DNA from: Chloroflexota bacterium
GTDB lineage: Bacteria; Chloroflexota; Anaerolineae; Anaerolineales; Anaerolineaceae
Direction of reading: 5' to 3'
Assembly: GCA_004347695.1 (NCBI GenBank)
Contig: SLTK01000009.1
Coordinates: forward strand, 811,744 to 875,743
Length of the DNA: 64,000 bases
Shown: positions 51,684-61,132 of the stretch, in pieces
Layout: every line of letters begins with the position of its first letter
Position numbering within the stretch: the stretch's first letter is position 1
Translations under genes and position numbers: made by a program
The notes under the pieces: generated by a model
Told to the model about the DNA's origin: nothing
The model's input: only the letters and a program-made list of their open reading frames with translations
Database searches by the model: none

Positions 51684-53447
51684 TCACATCGCTTGTGGGG
51701 CTGTGATGCCCAGCAAAGCCAGGCTGTTGGCCAGAGCCTGACGGGTTGCCATAACCAGGCGCAGCCTGAAGCTGCGCACCGGCTCTTCTACCTGAAGAAC
51801 CGGGCACTGCGTGTAAAAATCATTGAAGGCGCGCGCTAAATCGTAAGCGTAGGTCGCCATCCACAATGGACGCAGTTCACTGGCTGCCCGCTGCACTTCA
51901 TTCGGCAGGCGTGCCAGCATATCAATCAATTCCAGCTCGGAGACAGTCAACTCGAAAGCCGGGGCGACCGACTCAGCCGGCTCCACCCCGCCCTTGCGCA
52001 AAATGCTGCCGCCGCGGACAAAGGCGTATTGAATATACGGGGCCGCCTGGCCGTTGAAGTCCAGCGCGGTCTCCCAGTCAAAGGTGACCAGCTTGGTATT
52101 CTCGCGCGCCAACATGGGATATTTAATGGCGCCAATGCCAACCGCTTGAGCGACTGCGCGTTTTTGCGCTTCAGTCAGGTCCGGGTTCTTCACCTTGACG
52201 ACCTCATAGGCGCGGTCGGTGGCCTCAGTAATCAAGTCCTCCAGCAGCACCACCGTCCCCTCACGGGAAGCCATTACAACGTTGCCGGGAAGCGTGACCA
52301 GTTCGTAGGGAATGTGCTGGCAGCGATTGGCCCACTCGTAACCGGCAATCTCCAGCGTTTTGAACACCTGTTGGAAGTGCAGCGACTGGCGCACATCCAC
52401 CACATAATAGGACCTGGCCAGGTCGGGGTAATCGGTGAACTTGCGCCGCGCCAGTGAAAGATCTTCGGTGGCGTATAAGGCCGTGCCGTCAGAACGCAGC
52501 ACTACCAGCACCCGGTATTTTTCGTTCTTCAAGCCAAGCAAGTCGTCCAGCTTGACCACCACAGCGCCGTCCGGGCGTTCGTCCGTGGCGATCCCGCGCT
52601 CGATTAGCTCGTTGACCAGCGCCTTACCAGACTGTTCTTCTTCGCTGTTGAAATAATAGCGGTCAAAGGGGATATCCAGGCGCGCGTAGATCTCTTTGAA
52701 CCCATCCAGCGACCACTCTCTGGTTTCTTCCCACAGGGCTACAATTTCCGGCTCGCGGCGGTCCCAGCGGGCATACAACTCGCGGATTTCAGTCTCCAAC
52801 TCCGGGGCTTCTTCCAACCGGCGGCTGGCCTCCGCGTAAATGCTGCCCATCCAGCGGGTGATGTCCTTGTCCGGTTTTTCGCCGGCGTGGAAGTTTCGGT
52901 AACACCACAGCCATTTGATAACGTGCAGACCCATGTCACCGGGATAGTTGGCTCGGATCACGGCGAAACCGGCAAAAGCCAGCAGCCGGCTCAGGCCATC
53001 CCCAAGGATAGCAGAACGTAAGTGACCTACATGAAATGCTTTGTGGGTGTTGGGTTGAGAAAATTCGACCATCACCCTTTCACCGCGGTCAGCGCCGCGC
53101 CCGAAGTCAGCTCCCTGCGCGATGGCTGTGTCGATAACGCGCTGAGAATAAGCTGCCGGGTCAAAGTAAAGGTTAAGATACCCGTTGACCGCTTCGATTT
53201 TCGCGAACCCGGCAGGCAGGTCCAATTGTTCCGCGAACAGACTGGCGAGTTCCTGAGCGCGCTGATTGACGATAATTTTCTTACCCTGGCGGGCTTCCTG
53301 AGCAGCCAGTTGGAAGAAAGCCGCCGAAATCCCCCAATGCCCGCTGAATGGAATCCATTTCCATTGAAAGACAGGTTCCGGCAGCCCGTTGGCGGCGCAG
53401 ATAACATTGATTAATTCTTCGATCTGCCGTTGTTCAGCGTCAAACAT
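51684..53447 (-). CDS. argS: Arginyl-tRNA synthetase
   Basis: 587 residues. The N-terminal additional domain (about 1-115), then the class I catalytic core with FSQPNTHKAFHVGHLRSAIL carrying HVGH, and VVMASREGTVVLLEDL in place of KMSKS, as is usual in ArgRS. The C-terminal DALR anticodon-binding domain runs from about 460 to the end (VRGGSILRKGG onward). All parts are present. It charges tRNA-Arg and, as in this family, needs the tRNA for activation. It is read on the minus strand 45 bases upstream of the cpgS-like gene, likely in one transcript. Confidence 0.96.
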   Translation of the reverse strand: MFDAEQRQIEELINVICAANGLPEPVFQWKWIPFSGHWGISAAFFQLAAQEARQGKKIIVNQRAQELASLFAEQLDLPAGFAKIEAVNGYLNLYFDPAAYSQRVIDTAIAQGADFGRGADRGERVMVEFSQPNTHKAFHVGHLRSAILGDGLSRLLAFAGFAVIRANYPGDMGLHVIKWLWCYRNFHAGEKPDKDITRWMGSIYAEASRRLEEAPELETEIRELYARWDRREPEIVALWEETREWSLDGFKEIYARLDIPFDRYYFNSEEEQSGKALVNELIERGIATDERPDGAVVVKLDDLLGLKNEKYRVLVVLRSDGTALYATEDLSLARRKFTDYPDLARSYYVVDVRQSLHFQQVFKTLEIAGYEWANRCQHIPYELVTLPGNVVMASREGTVVLLEDLITEATDRAYEVVKVKNPDLTEAQKRAVAQAVGIGAIKYPMLARENTKLVTFDWETALDFNGQAAPYIQYAFVRGGSILRKGGVEPAESVAPAFELTVSELELIDMLARLPNEVQRAASELRPLWMATYAYDLARAFNDFYTQCPVLQVEEPVRSFRLRLVMATRQALANSLALLGITAPQAM

Positions 53448-53561
53448 GGGTCGTGGAGCCTCTGGGTGAAATTGCTGGCAAATCGCCGGTTGCCAACGAT
53501 GGGATTATATCATAGGGCTTTTACGCCGGGCGCTTGCCTCTTTGCGTACTCCCGATGCAAA

Positions 53562-53583
53562 AGCGGGAGGAGGTCCTCCCGCT
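53562..53583 (-). terminator. Rho-independent terminator after rpsT
   Basis: Arms AGCGGGAGGA (53562-53571) and TCCTCCCGCT (53574-53583), tiny loop; on the minus strand followed by TTTGC. It lies 38 bases after the rpsT stop. The T-run is short. Confidence 0.65.
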
Positions 53584-53621
53584 GTAATGGTCAATCGGAA
53601 TACCCGCTGAGCGGGTTTGAA

Positions 53622-53888
53622 CTATTTAGCCAGCGCGGCCAGGCGCTTCATCAGGCGGCTCTTGCGCCGTGCAGCATTGTTCTTGTGAATAATGCCTTTT
53701 TCAGCAGCCTTGTCGAGCGCGCGGACAGCCAGAAGAACCGCTTCGCGCGATTCAGCCTGCTCACCTTCACCTAAAGCTACAACGGCTTTGCTGACGGCTT
53801 TGCGGGCGTTACCCAGGTAAAAGCGATTGCGCAGGCGGTGGGTTTCATTCTGCTTGTTGCGCTTAATTTGAGACTTGATGTTTGCCAA
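53622..53888 (-). CDS. rpsT: 30S ribosomal protein S20
   Basis: 88 residues, full length. ANIKSQIKRNKQNETHRLRN starts the family pattern, and GIIHKNNAARRKSRLMKRLA ends it. It binds 16S rRNA and is strongly basic. The start is TTG with ggaggaag five bases upstream, a good site. It is flanked by argS and thrB on the same strand, with a terminator after it. S20 synthesis is autoregulated in other bacteria through weak start codons, so the TTG start fits that scheme. Confidence 0.96.
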   Translation of the reverse strand: MANIKSQIKRNKQNETHRLRNRFYLGNARKAVSKAVVALGEGEQAESREAVLLAVRALDKAAEKGIIHKNNAARRKSRLMKRLAALAK

Positions 53889-54027
53889 AGTTCTTCCTCC
53901 AGATAATCGTTCAACGAATTGCGACTTCGAATTCTACTCTATGGATGGAGATTTGTAAAGGTGCGCGCGTTAGCTTGTTATTTAAACTTGAAGTTTGCAG
54001 GGTGGATGAACCGTGAAGATTGTTTGA

Positions 54028-54939
54028 TCAAGCAAGTTCAGTTTTCAATCCCGCAGAAGTTGTTTTTAATATCCAACCGCGCGAGGTTACCCCTGCCTCT
54101 CTGAATGCTTCCTGCATGGCGGATTGAACGGCTGCCGGGTTATCATACGGGAAAGCAATGATGCTCGGACCCGCTCCCGAGAGCGCAGCCGGCGCCCGCA
54201 GAGTTCTGGCAACCTGGAGAGCAGATTCGGCGCCTGGGATCAGTTTGAGCCGGTAGGGTTGGTGCAGCCGGTCATCCAACGCGCGAAAGAGCAGGTCCCG
54301 GTCACCGGTGCGCAGCGCTTCCACTGCCAGCAACGAATGCCCGATATTAAATACGGCATCCCGCATGGATACTTCCGCCGGCAGCGCCCGCCTGGCTTGA
54401 ACAGTCGGGAGCGCGAAATCCGGCAGAACGGCCGCCACCTGCCAGGTTTGGCATTCCATTTTTTGTACCAGCGGGAAACCAGCCGAATCGCTGGTCACTA
54501 CCGTCAACCCGCCAAACAACGCCGCGGCGGCATTATCCGCATGACCTTCCAACTCATTGGCTATGCGCAGCATGTCGAGCGGCGTTAGCGGATTCCCCAG
54601 AATCGCATTCGCCCCGGCAATACCGGCCACCACCGCAGCCGCGCTCGAACCCAAACCAGAGCCCAGTGGAATGCAGTTTTTACAGCCAATATGCACCCCG
54701 ACCGGCAGCAGGTGACCCTGGCGACGGTAAACTTCAAAAAACGCGCGGGCAATCAGGTTGTGCGCATCCACCGGCAGTTGACCGGCGCCTTCTCCCGCAA
54801 CCTCGACCCGGACATCACCCGGCGCGACGGTAAAGGTGCAGGTGTTCCACAGGTCCAACGCCAGCGCCAGGCAGTCAAACCCTGAGCCCAGGTTAGCGGT
54901 AGTCGCTGGTATGCGAACAGTCACCACACTGGGGGTCAT
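54028..54939 (-). CDS. thrB: Homoserine kinase
   Basis: 303 residues from ATG 54939 (overlapping the thrC stop, ATGA). A longer frame reaching into thrC has no support. The GHMP-kinase marks are VRIPATTANLGSGFDCL at the start (motif 1), PLGSGLGSSAAAVVAGIAGA (ATP-binding motif 2) and RAPAALSGAGPSIIAF near the end (motif 3). It phosphorylates homoserine with ATP as the step before threonine synthase. Coupling to thrC fits the pathway. No attenuator-type leader is visible for the pair. Confidence 0.95.
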   Translation of the reverse strand: MTPSVVTVRIPATTANLGSGFDCLALALDLWNTCTFTVAPGDVRVEVAGEGAGQLPVDAHNLIARAFFEVYRRQGHLLPVGVHIGCKNCIPLGSGLGSSAAAVVAGIAGANAILGNPLTPLDMLRIANELEGHADNAAAALFGGLTVVTSDSAGFPLVQKMECQTWQVAAVLPDFALPTVQARRALPAEVSMRDAVFNIGHSLLAVEALRTGDRDLLFRALDDRLHQPYRLKLIPGAESALQVARTLRAPAALSGAGPSIIAFPYDNPAAVQSAMQEAFREAGVTSRGWILKTTSAGLKTELA

Positions 54940-56033
54940 TTTCGCCCACCTGCCATGATGGCATCTTCCAGCGCCGCCAATTCGGCGGGCAGCACTTTCG
55001 GGGCGGTAAATTGCCTGACGATAATGTCCGGGTCTTTCAATCCGTGACCGGTGCAAACCGCAACCACGCGCTGGCCCTTCAGGTCGAGCCGGCCAGCCAA
55101 AAGTTCATGCTTCAACCCGGCCAATCCGGCAGCCGACGCCGGTTCCACCCACACCCCGCTGGCAGCCAACTGGCGCTGCATGGCCAAAATTTCGTCATCG
55201 CTGACCGCCATAATCCTCCCGCCCGATTCTTCAGCGGCCTGCAGGGCTTGCTCGCCGCGCGCTGGTCTGCCGATCCGGATGGCGGTCGCCACCGTCTCGG
55301 GGTGTTCCACCGGGTGTCCCAGCACCAGCGGCGCCGACCCGGCTGCCTGCACGCCCAGGACGTGCGGTAATCCGGTGCGGCGCAGTTCGTGGTATTGCTT
55401 GAATCCCATCCAATAGGATGTGATGTTCCCGGCGTTGCCGACCGGCAGGCATAACCAATCCGGCGCGCTGCCCATTACGTCGCAAATCTCGAAGGCGGCT
55501 GTCTTTTGCCCTTCAAGCCGGTAGGGATTGAGCGAATTGACCAGCGCAATCGGATAGCGTTGGCTGATTTCCAACACCAGGTTAAGCGCATCATCGAACG
55601 AACCGTCAATCTGGATCACCTCGGCGCCGTAAGCGACTGCGCCAGCCAGTTTCCCGGCGGCAACTTTACCCTGCGGAATGATCACCACTGCCCGCCGGCC
55701 AGATCGGGCGGCATAAGCCGCTGCGGACGCCGCGGTATTGCCGGTCGAAGCGCAAATCACCGCCTGAACGCCGCGCCCGACGGCCTCACTGATGGCAACC
55801 GTCATACCGCGATCTTTGAACGATCCGGTGGGGTTCAAGCCCTCGAATTTGACCCACAGATCGAACCCGCCGCCAAGTTCCTGCGCCAGGCGCGGCATGG
55901 GAATCAGCGGGGTGTTACCTTCAAGCAGCGTGACCGGTTGGGTATGGGCCGGGATGTCGAGAAGTTCGCCATATTGTGCTAAAACGCCGGAATAGGTCAT
56001 TTTTGGATGATTCTGCATGGAAAATATGCTCAT
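54936..56033 (-). CDS. thrC: Threonine synthase
   Basis: 365 residues of the PLP fold-type II family. NPTGSFKDRGMTVAI (near 71) holds the PLP lysine; STGNTAASAAAYAARSG is the phosphate-binding loop; LPVGNAGNITSYWMG follows. It is the short-type ThrS (as in archaea and Gram-positives). It turns O-phosphohomoserine into threonine. Three in-frame Met codons (56033, 56018, 56000) are possible starts and none has a strong ribosome site; a promoter with TTGCTG, 16 bases and TATTAT lies just upstream, which leaves room for 56033 with a very short leader. thrB overlaps its stop. Confidence 0.93.
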   Translation of the reverse strand: MSIFSMQNHPKMTYSGVLAQYGELLDIPAHTQPVTLLEGNTPLIPMPRLAQELGGGFDLWVKFEGLNPTGSFKDRGMTVAISEAVGRGVQAVICASTGNTAASAAAYAARSGRRAVVIIPQGKVAAGKLAGAVAYGAEVIQIDGSFDDALNLVLEISQRYPIALVNSLNPYRLEGQKTAAFEICDVMGSAPDWLCLPVGNAGNITSYWMGFKQYHELRRTGLPHVLGVQAAGSAPLVLGHPVEHPETVATAIRIGRPARGEQALQAAEESGGRIMAVSDDEILAMQRQLAASGVWVEPASAAGLAGLKHELLAGRLDLKGQRVVAVCTGHGLKDPDIIVRQFTAPKVLPAELAALEDAIMAGGRK

Positions 56034-56104
56034 TTTTTTTGGATGTCAAAGAATAATATACCTGATTCGTTAATCAGCAATCCTTTTATTATCCCACCGG
56101 GATT

Positions 56105-56136
56105 AAAAAGGTTTCGGGAGAAATTTCTCCCGAAAC
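56105..56136 (-). terminator. Rho-independent terminator of the gap-pgk operon
   Basis: Perfect palindrome GTTTCGGGAGAAA/TTTCTCCCGAAAC (56111-56136) running into CCTTTTTAATC on the minus strand. It is 26 bases after the pgk stop. Confidence 0.88.
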
Positions 56137-56162
56137 CCATTGTACAACAATATGTGTGTTGC

Positions 56163-57338
56163 CTATTTGTCGAGCAGCGCAGCAACGCCGGGCAGGGTCA
56201 ACCCTTCCAGCATTTCCAACGAAGCGCCGCCGCCGGTCGAGATATGGGTAATTTTTTCCGCCAGTCCCGACTCGTTGATGGCTGCCACCGAATCACCACC
56301 ACCAACCACACTGACCGCCCCGCTATCCGCGACCGCTTTGGCAACGCCAAACGTCCCGACCGCAAAGCGTGGGAACTCAAACACGCCCATCGGGCCGTTC
56401 CACACCACCGTACCCGCATTCTTGATGGTTTTAGCGTAAGCTTTAACTGTATCCGGCCCAATATCAAGAATACGCCAGCCATCAGGTACCGCACCGGCCG
56501 GCATGGTCCTGGCGGCTGCCTCGGCATCGAACTTATCAGCGATGATCATATCCACTGGCAGGCGCAGCTTGGTCCTTCCGTCTTTCAACAATTCACGGGC
56601 GGTATCGAGCGCTTCTTCTTCTACCAGCGAATCAGCAACCGGATAGCCCTCTGCTTTGAAGAAGGTGTTGGCCATTCCACCGCCGATCAGGATTGCATCG
56701 GATTTCTGCAGCAGATTACGGATCACGCCAATCTTGTCGCTGATCTTGGCTCCGCCAAGGATGGCAACGAACGGCCGTTTTGGGTCGTCGATGGCCTGCC
56801 CCAGGTATTGAATCTCTTTTTCCATGAGGAAGCCGGCAACCGACGGCAAAAAGGCAGCAATGCCGGCCGTCGAGGCATGCGCGCGGTGCGCGCTGCCAAA
56901 AGCGTCATTGACGAACACATCCGCCAGCCCGGCCAGAGCTTCAGACATTTCAACCCCATTTTTCTCCTCTTCGGGATGGAAACGGGTATTTTCCAACACC
57001 AGCACCTGGCCAGGTTGCAAGGCTTTGGCGGCTTTTTCAGCCACCGGCCCAATGCAATCTTCCGCAAAGGCCACCGGCATGGAAAGCAGTTTACTCAGGT
57101 GATCCGCAACCGGTTTGAGCGAAAACTTGGGGTCGGGACCGCCTTTGGGCCGCCCGAGATGCGAGGCCAAAATAACTGCCGCCCGGTGATCCAACAGATA
57201 ACGGATGGTGGGCAGTGCAGCCTGAACACGGGTATCATCCCCCACCACGCCGTCCTTAACCGGCACGTTGAAATCCACCCGCACGAATACTTTCTTACCT
57301 TCAATATCTATATCGCGAACGGTTTTCTTGCGAAACAT
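56163..57338 (-). CDS. pgk: Phosphoglycerate kinase
   Basis: 391 residues, full length. [20 protein letters not shown] (near 17) is the family signature; [11 protein letters not shown] and [13 protein letters not shown] hold substrate-site Arg and the loop; [15 protein letters not shown] near 220 and [29 protein letters not shown] near the end form the nucleotide side. It makes ATP from 1,3-bisphosphoglycerate. The ribosome site is ggggagaaaccc. It follows gap on the same strand by 70 bases, and a strong terminator closes the unit. Confidence 0.97.
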   Translation of the reverse strand: MFRKKTVRDIDIEGKKVFVRVDFNVPVKDGVVGDDTRVQAALPTIRYLLDHRAAVILASHLGRPKGGPDPKFSLKPVADHLSKLLSMPVAFAEDCIGPVAEKAAKALQPGQVLVLENTRFHPEEEKNGVEMSEALAGLADVFVNDAFGSAHRAHASTAGIAAFLPSVAGFLMEKEIQYLGQAIDDPKRPFVAILGGAKISDKIGVIRNLLQKSDAILIGGGMANTFFKAEGYPVADSLVEEEALDTARELLKDGRTKLRLPVDMIIADKFDAEAAARTMPAGAVPDGWRILDIGPDTVKAYAKTIKNAGTVVWNGPMGVFEFPRFAVGTFGVAKAVADSGAVSVVGGGDSVAAINESGLAEKITHISTGGGASLEMLEGLTLPGVAALLDK

Positions 57339-57408
57339 GGGTTTCTCCCCGATCTAACCAATGGGCGCGGTGCAATAAGCATCCGCGCCCAATTAGTCTA
57401 TCCAGCGT

Positions 57409-58461
57409 CTAGAGCGATTTTGCCATCAGAGCAGCCAGGTCGGCGGTGCGGCAGGAATAGCCCCATTCATTGTCGTACCAGGTGACCACTTTGATCAAAT
57501 TCCCGCCCATAACCATGCTCAGGGGGAGATCAACAATCGAGGAGCGCGAGTCGCCCTTGAAATCCATCGAAACCAGCGGATCGCCGTACTCACCGGTTGT
57601 AACGCCTAGAATACCTTTCAGTTTACCCTTGGAAGCATCGATGAACAATTTGTTCAGGTCTTCTTTGGTGGTCGATTTTTCGATGGTGGCGACAAAATCA
57701 ACGATGGACACGGTCGGGGTCGGGACGCGCAGCGAGAAACCGTCGAACTTGCCCTTCAGTTCGGGCATAACCAGCGCCACAGCTTTGGCAGCGCCCGTCG
57801 TGGTCGGAATGATGTTCAAGCCGGCAGCGCGGGAACGGCGCATTTCCTTCTTATGACCCTGGTCCAGGATGACCTGATCGTTGGTGTAGGAGTGAATGGT
57901 CGTCATCACCGCGTTGACAATGCCAAGGTTCTGGTGAACGACCTTCACCGCCGGCGCCAGACAATTGGTGGTGCAGGAAGCGTTGGAAATAACGTGGTGC
58001 TTGGCGGGATCGTATTTCTCTTCGTTGACGCCCAGCACGACGGTCAAGTCCTCGTTCTTAGCCGGGGCGCTGATGATGACTTTCTTCGCGCCGCCAGAAT
58101 CGATATGCGCCCGGGCGCCCGCTTTGCCTTTAGCCGGATCACCGACCGCATCGGTGAAAACGCCGGTGGACTCGATCACAATATCGACGCCCAGTTCCTT
58201 CCATGGAAGCTTACCGGGTTCTTTCTCGGCAAGCGTCTTAACCCTCTTGCCGTTGATCAGGATGTCGCTTTCAACGACTTCAACGCTGCCCGAGAAAATC
58301 CCGTAGTTCGAGTCATACTTGAACAGGTGGGCGTTCGTTTTTGGATCGAATAGGTCATTAACAGCAACTACTTCCAATTCTTTGGGGTAGTTCTCGATAA
58401 TGGCCTTTAATACCTGCCGGCCGATGCGGCCGAAACCATTGATACCAACTTTTACTGCCAT
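57409..58461 (-). CDS. gap: Glyceraldehyde-3-phosphate dehydrogenase, type I
   Basis: 350 residues from ATG 58461, with aggaggt six bases upstream. [17 protein letters not shown] is the NAD fold start; [17 protein letters not shown] holds the catalytic Cys near 158; [20 protein letters not shown] follows with the anion-site residues; [18 protein letters not shown] ends it. All catalytic residues are present, so it is the phosphorylating enzyme of glycolysis/gluconeogenesis. It precedes pgk on the same strand. The yvcK-like gene lies 55 bases upstream. Confidence 0.97.
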   Translation of the reverse strand: MAVKVGINGFGRIGRQVLKAIIENYPKELEVVAVNDLFDPKTNAHLFKYDSNYGIFSGSVEVVESDILINGKRVKTLAEKEPGKLPWKELGVDIVIESTGVFTDAVGDPAKGKAGARAHIDSGGAKKVIISAPAKNEDLTVVLGVNEEKYDPAKHHVISNASCTTNCLAPAVKVVHQNLGIVNAVMTTIHSYTNDQVILDQGHKKEMRRSRAAGLNIIPTTTGAAKAVALVMPELKGKFDGFSLRVPTPTVSIVDFVATIEKSTTKEDLNKLFIDASKGKLKGILGVTTGEYGDPLVSMDFKGDSRSSIVDLPLSMVMGGNLIKVVTWYDNEWGYSCRTADLAALMAKSL

Positions 58462-58516
58462 GGTTGACCTCCTAGGTCCTTGCAAAAATGAGTATCATCC
58501 CATCCGGGGGGTTACC

Positions 58517-59869
58517 TTACCGGCCTGGGTAATCTTCGCGTAAGGTTTGTGGACCGGTGCGTTCATAGAACAGGTCCATAATGGAGCGCGCCAACTTGAT
58601 CGCATCGTGACGCCAAGGTTGCTCTTCATCCACCAGGTTGGCGCTGTACACCGCATAATTCTCTTCCAATTTTAGCTCAGGCATTACTTGTTGGACGTTT
58701 TCTGGCAGTCCGGTCATTTCCTTGGAATTGCACACGATTAGGTGAAAGACCCTTCCGCCAAGATGGCGTTCGATGGTGCGGACATGGTCATAACTCGAAA
58801 ATCCGTCTGTTTCGCCGGGTTGGGTGGCCACGTTGCAAACGTAAAACTTATATGCCCGGCTGGCTTTCAAGGCAGCGGCGATATCCGGTACCAGCAAATT
58901 GGGCAAAATACTGGTAAACAAACTTCCTGGCCCGATGATGATCAGCTCCGCTCCCAGGATGGCTTGAATGGCTGGCGGATAAGCTGCGGGATTATTTGGG
59001 TCCAACCAGACCTGTTGCACCTTGCCCGGCGTGGTGGGGATGTTGCTTTCACCTTTCACCCGCACTTCGCGGTCAGCTCCAGCCTGATGCAGGTCAGCGA
59101 CCAGCTTAACGTCATGCAGCGTGGAAGGCAGCACGCGCCCGCGCACCGCCAGTACCTTTCCCGATTCAGCCACTGCGGTTTCAAAACTCCCGGTGATGTC
59201 TGAAAGCGCGGTGATCAAGAGATTGCCAAGACTGTGACCGTTCAACCCGGCCGATTCGCCAAAGCGATACTTAAATAACTGCGTGATCAGCTCTTCATCG
59301 TCAGACAGGGCCGCCAGACAGTTGCGGATGTCGCCAGGGGGAAGCACGCCCAATTTTTGGCGCAGCTCACCCGATGATCCACCGTCATCCGCCACCGTCA
59401 CAATCGCCGTGATGTTGTGGGTATAAAACTTGATCCCGCGCAGCAGCGAGGACAAGCCATTACCGCCGCCAATAGCCACTACCCGCGGGCCGCGGTCGCG
59501 CCGACGGTAATTGGAGACGGTGTCGAGCAATTGTTTCCCCGGCCGAACAAACGGTTTCAATAGCGAGCGGTTGATGCCCATCACGCCGTATAAAACCAAC
59601 CCAAACCCAATTCCGCCAAAAATCAAAATCCGCAACGGGCGTTCCAGTCCCCGCAAAGAAAGCGAAGAAAAAATCGGCAGCCACCAGGTATCCGGCGCCG
59701 TCCGGTACACATCCAATATCAATAATGTCAAACCAACCCCGAGCAGGGTTGTGCCGGCTAGAAATACAAAAAAGTAGCGTTTAACACCAATGCCCGGTTC
59801 CAGCCAGCGTAAGAGCGGCCGGGCGCCAGAAAACACGCGGCTTAACCAGGATTTCTGCCTTGACTGCAT
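58517..59869 (-). CDS. yvcK: YvcK/CofD-family protein with N-terminal membrane anchor
   Basis: 450 residues. Two hydrophobic helices at about 31-53 (YFFVFLAGTTLLGVGLTLLI) and 80-100 (PLRILIFGGIGFGLVLYGVM) precede the soluble YvcK domain (about 125-440): VVAIGGGNGLSSLLRGIKFY, VTVADDGGSSGELRQKLGVL, PPGDIRNCLAALSDDE, HSLGNLLITALSD and IIGPGSLFTSILPNLL. YvcK is a UDP-sugar-binding factor needed for growth on gluconeogenic carbon and for cell shape. Bacillus YvcK has no helices; longer anchored forms are known, for example in cyanobacteria. It is next to gap and pgk, which fits a link with carbon flow. Confidence 0.9.
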   Translation of the reverse strand: MQSRQKSWLSRVFSGARPLLRWLEPGIGVKRYFFVFLAGTTLLGVGLTLLILDVYRTAPDTWWLPIFSSLSLRGLERPLRILIFGGIGFGLVLYGVMGINRSLLKPFVRPGKQLLDTVSNYRRRDRGPRVVAIGGGNGLSSLLRGIKFYTHNITAIVTVADDGGSSGELRQKLGVLPPGDIRNCLAALSDDEELITQLFKYRFGESAGLNGHSLGNLLITALSDITGSFETAVAESGKVLAVRGRVLPSTLHDVKLVADLHQAGADREVRVKGESNIPTTPGKVQQVWLDPNNPAAYPPAIQAILGAELIIIGPGSLFTSILPNLLVPDIAAALKASRAYKFYVCNVATQPGETDGFSSYDHVRTIERHLGGRVFHLIVCNSKEMTGLPENVQQVMPELKLEENYAVYSANLVDEEQPWRHDAIKLARSIMDLFYERTGPQTLREDYPGR

Positions 59870-60008
59870 ATACCCCTATTTATAATTCTCTTTTATTTGT
59901 AAGTCAACGATTCGGCCAGGATGTCCAAACATGTCAGACATGTGCTATCAATGAAGACCCCCGGATTGCGCATAACCGAGTTCAGACCTCTGTGCTATAA
60001 TCGCGGAC

Positions 60009-60947
60009 ATGGAAACGTACGTCGTTGCTGACATAGGTGGGACACAAATTCGGGCAGCCGTTTTCCAGGCTGGAAACCCCCTTCCGCTGCGGATCAAAAA
60101 AATTCGCACGCGCGATAAAGCGCAAACGCCCATCGAACGCATGATTGGACTTTTTAAGGAAATTTGGCCTAAAGAAACCCGGGTGGCAGCGATTGTGGTG
60201 GCAGTGCCAGGTTATCTGGATAAGAATCAAGGGGTCATCATCGAGGCTCCCAACGTTCCGGGATGGATCAACCTGCCGATTCGCCGGCTGTTGGAAGAAC
60301 AATTTCATGTGCCAGTGCTGGTTGGCAATGATGCCAACCTGGCGGCGCTGGGCGAATGGCGTTACGGCGCCGGCAAAGGTCATGACAACCTGCTTTATTT
60401 GACCATCAGCACCGGTATCGGCGGCGGCGCCATCGTTAATGGCAAACTGCTGGTCGGCCATCGTGGGCTTGCCGGTGAATTTGGTCACATCACCATTATC
60501 CCTAATGGCCCGCTATGCGGCTGCGGTCACCGCGGCCACCTGGAGGCGGTTGCGTCCGGTACAGCAATTGCCAGATATGTAGCCGAACGCATCAGCCTGG
60601 GTGCGGAATCATCCCTGGTCGGTATCACTAACCCCAGCGCGGCGGATGTCAGCCAGGCAGCCGTCCATGGCGACGCGCTCGCCATTCAAGCCATTACTTT
60701 AGCCGGAACTTACATCGGCCATACACTCGCCGATTTCCTGCATCTATTCAATCCTTCCATCGTCATTCTGGGCGGCGGCGTAATTTCAGCCGGGGCTTTA
60801 ATACTTGAGCCGATCAAGAAAGCGTTGCAGGAATATATTCTTGGCCAATCTTACCTCGACCAGGTCCAAATTGTGACCGCCTCTCTGGGAGACAATGTCG
60901 GTTTAATCGGCGCGCTGGCGCTGGCCGAAACCACCGATTTTGGGTAA
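60009..60947 (+). CDS. ROK-family glucokinase
   Basis: 312 residues. VVADIGGTQIRAAVF is the ATP phosphate loop; VAVPGYLDKNQG and VGNDANLAALGEWRYGAGKG hold the sugar-site residues, with the catalytic Asp in NDAN; STGIGGGAIVNGKLLVGHRG follows; GHITIIPNGPLCGCGHRGHLEA is the ROK zinc motif, where the third Cys of CxCGxxGC is His, a common variant. It phosphorylates glucose or another hexose. It is divergent from yvcK and 185 bases before the aminotransferase gene. Signs of an additional DNA-binding domain (as in ROK repressors) are absent, so it is an enzyme. Confidence 0.9.
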   Translation: METYVVADIGGTQIRAAVFQAGNPLPLRIKKIRTRDKAQTPIERMIGLFKEIWPKETRVAAIVVAVPGYLDKNQGVIIEAPNVPGWINLPIRRLLEEQFHVPVLVGNDANLAALGEWRYGAGKGHDNLLYLTISTGIGGGAIVNGKLLVGHRGLAGEFGHITIIPNGPLCGCGHRGHLEAVASGTAIARYVAERISLGAESSLVGITNPSAADVSQAAVHGDALAIQAITLAGTYIGHTLADFLHLFNPSIVILGGGVISAGALILEPIKKALQEYILGQSYLDQVQIVTASLGDNVGLIGALALAETTDFG

Positions 60948-61132
60948 GGTTGTCATTCGATTGGGGAGATATCTTAGTCTCTCTCTCAAAATTGGCTATG
61001 CGCATAATCAGTCGGCGCAGCCCTACGAACCCCATTTTTCTGATGCTATAATCTATATTAAAGAAGTAACCAGGCCTTTTTCTGGTACATGTGTAACAGC
61101 CTTGTATTCACCATCATTCATTGGAGGGAATT

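Noticed and set aside
56007-57485. 492-residue open frame on the plus strand
   Set aside because: Antisense to pgk and the end of gap; no domain, and pgk is unmistakable.
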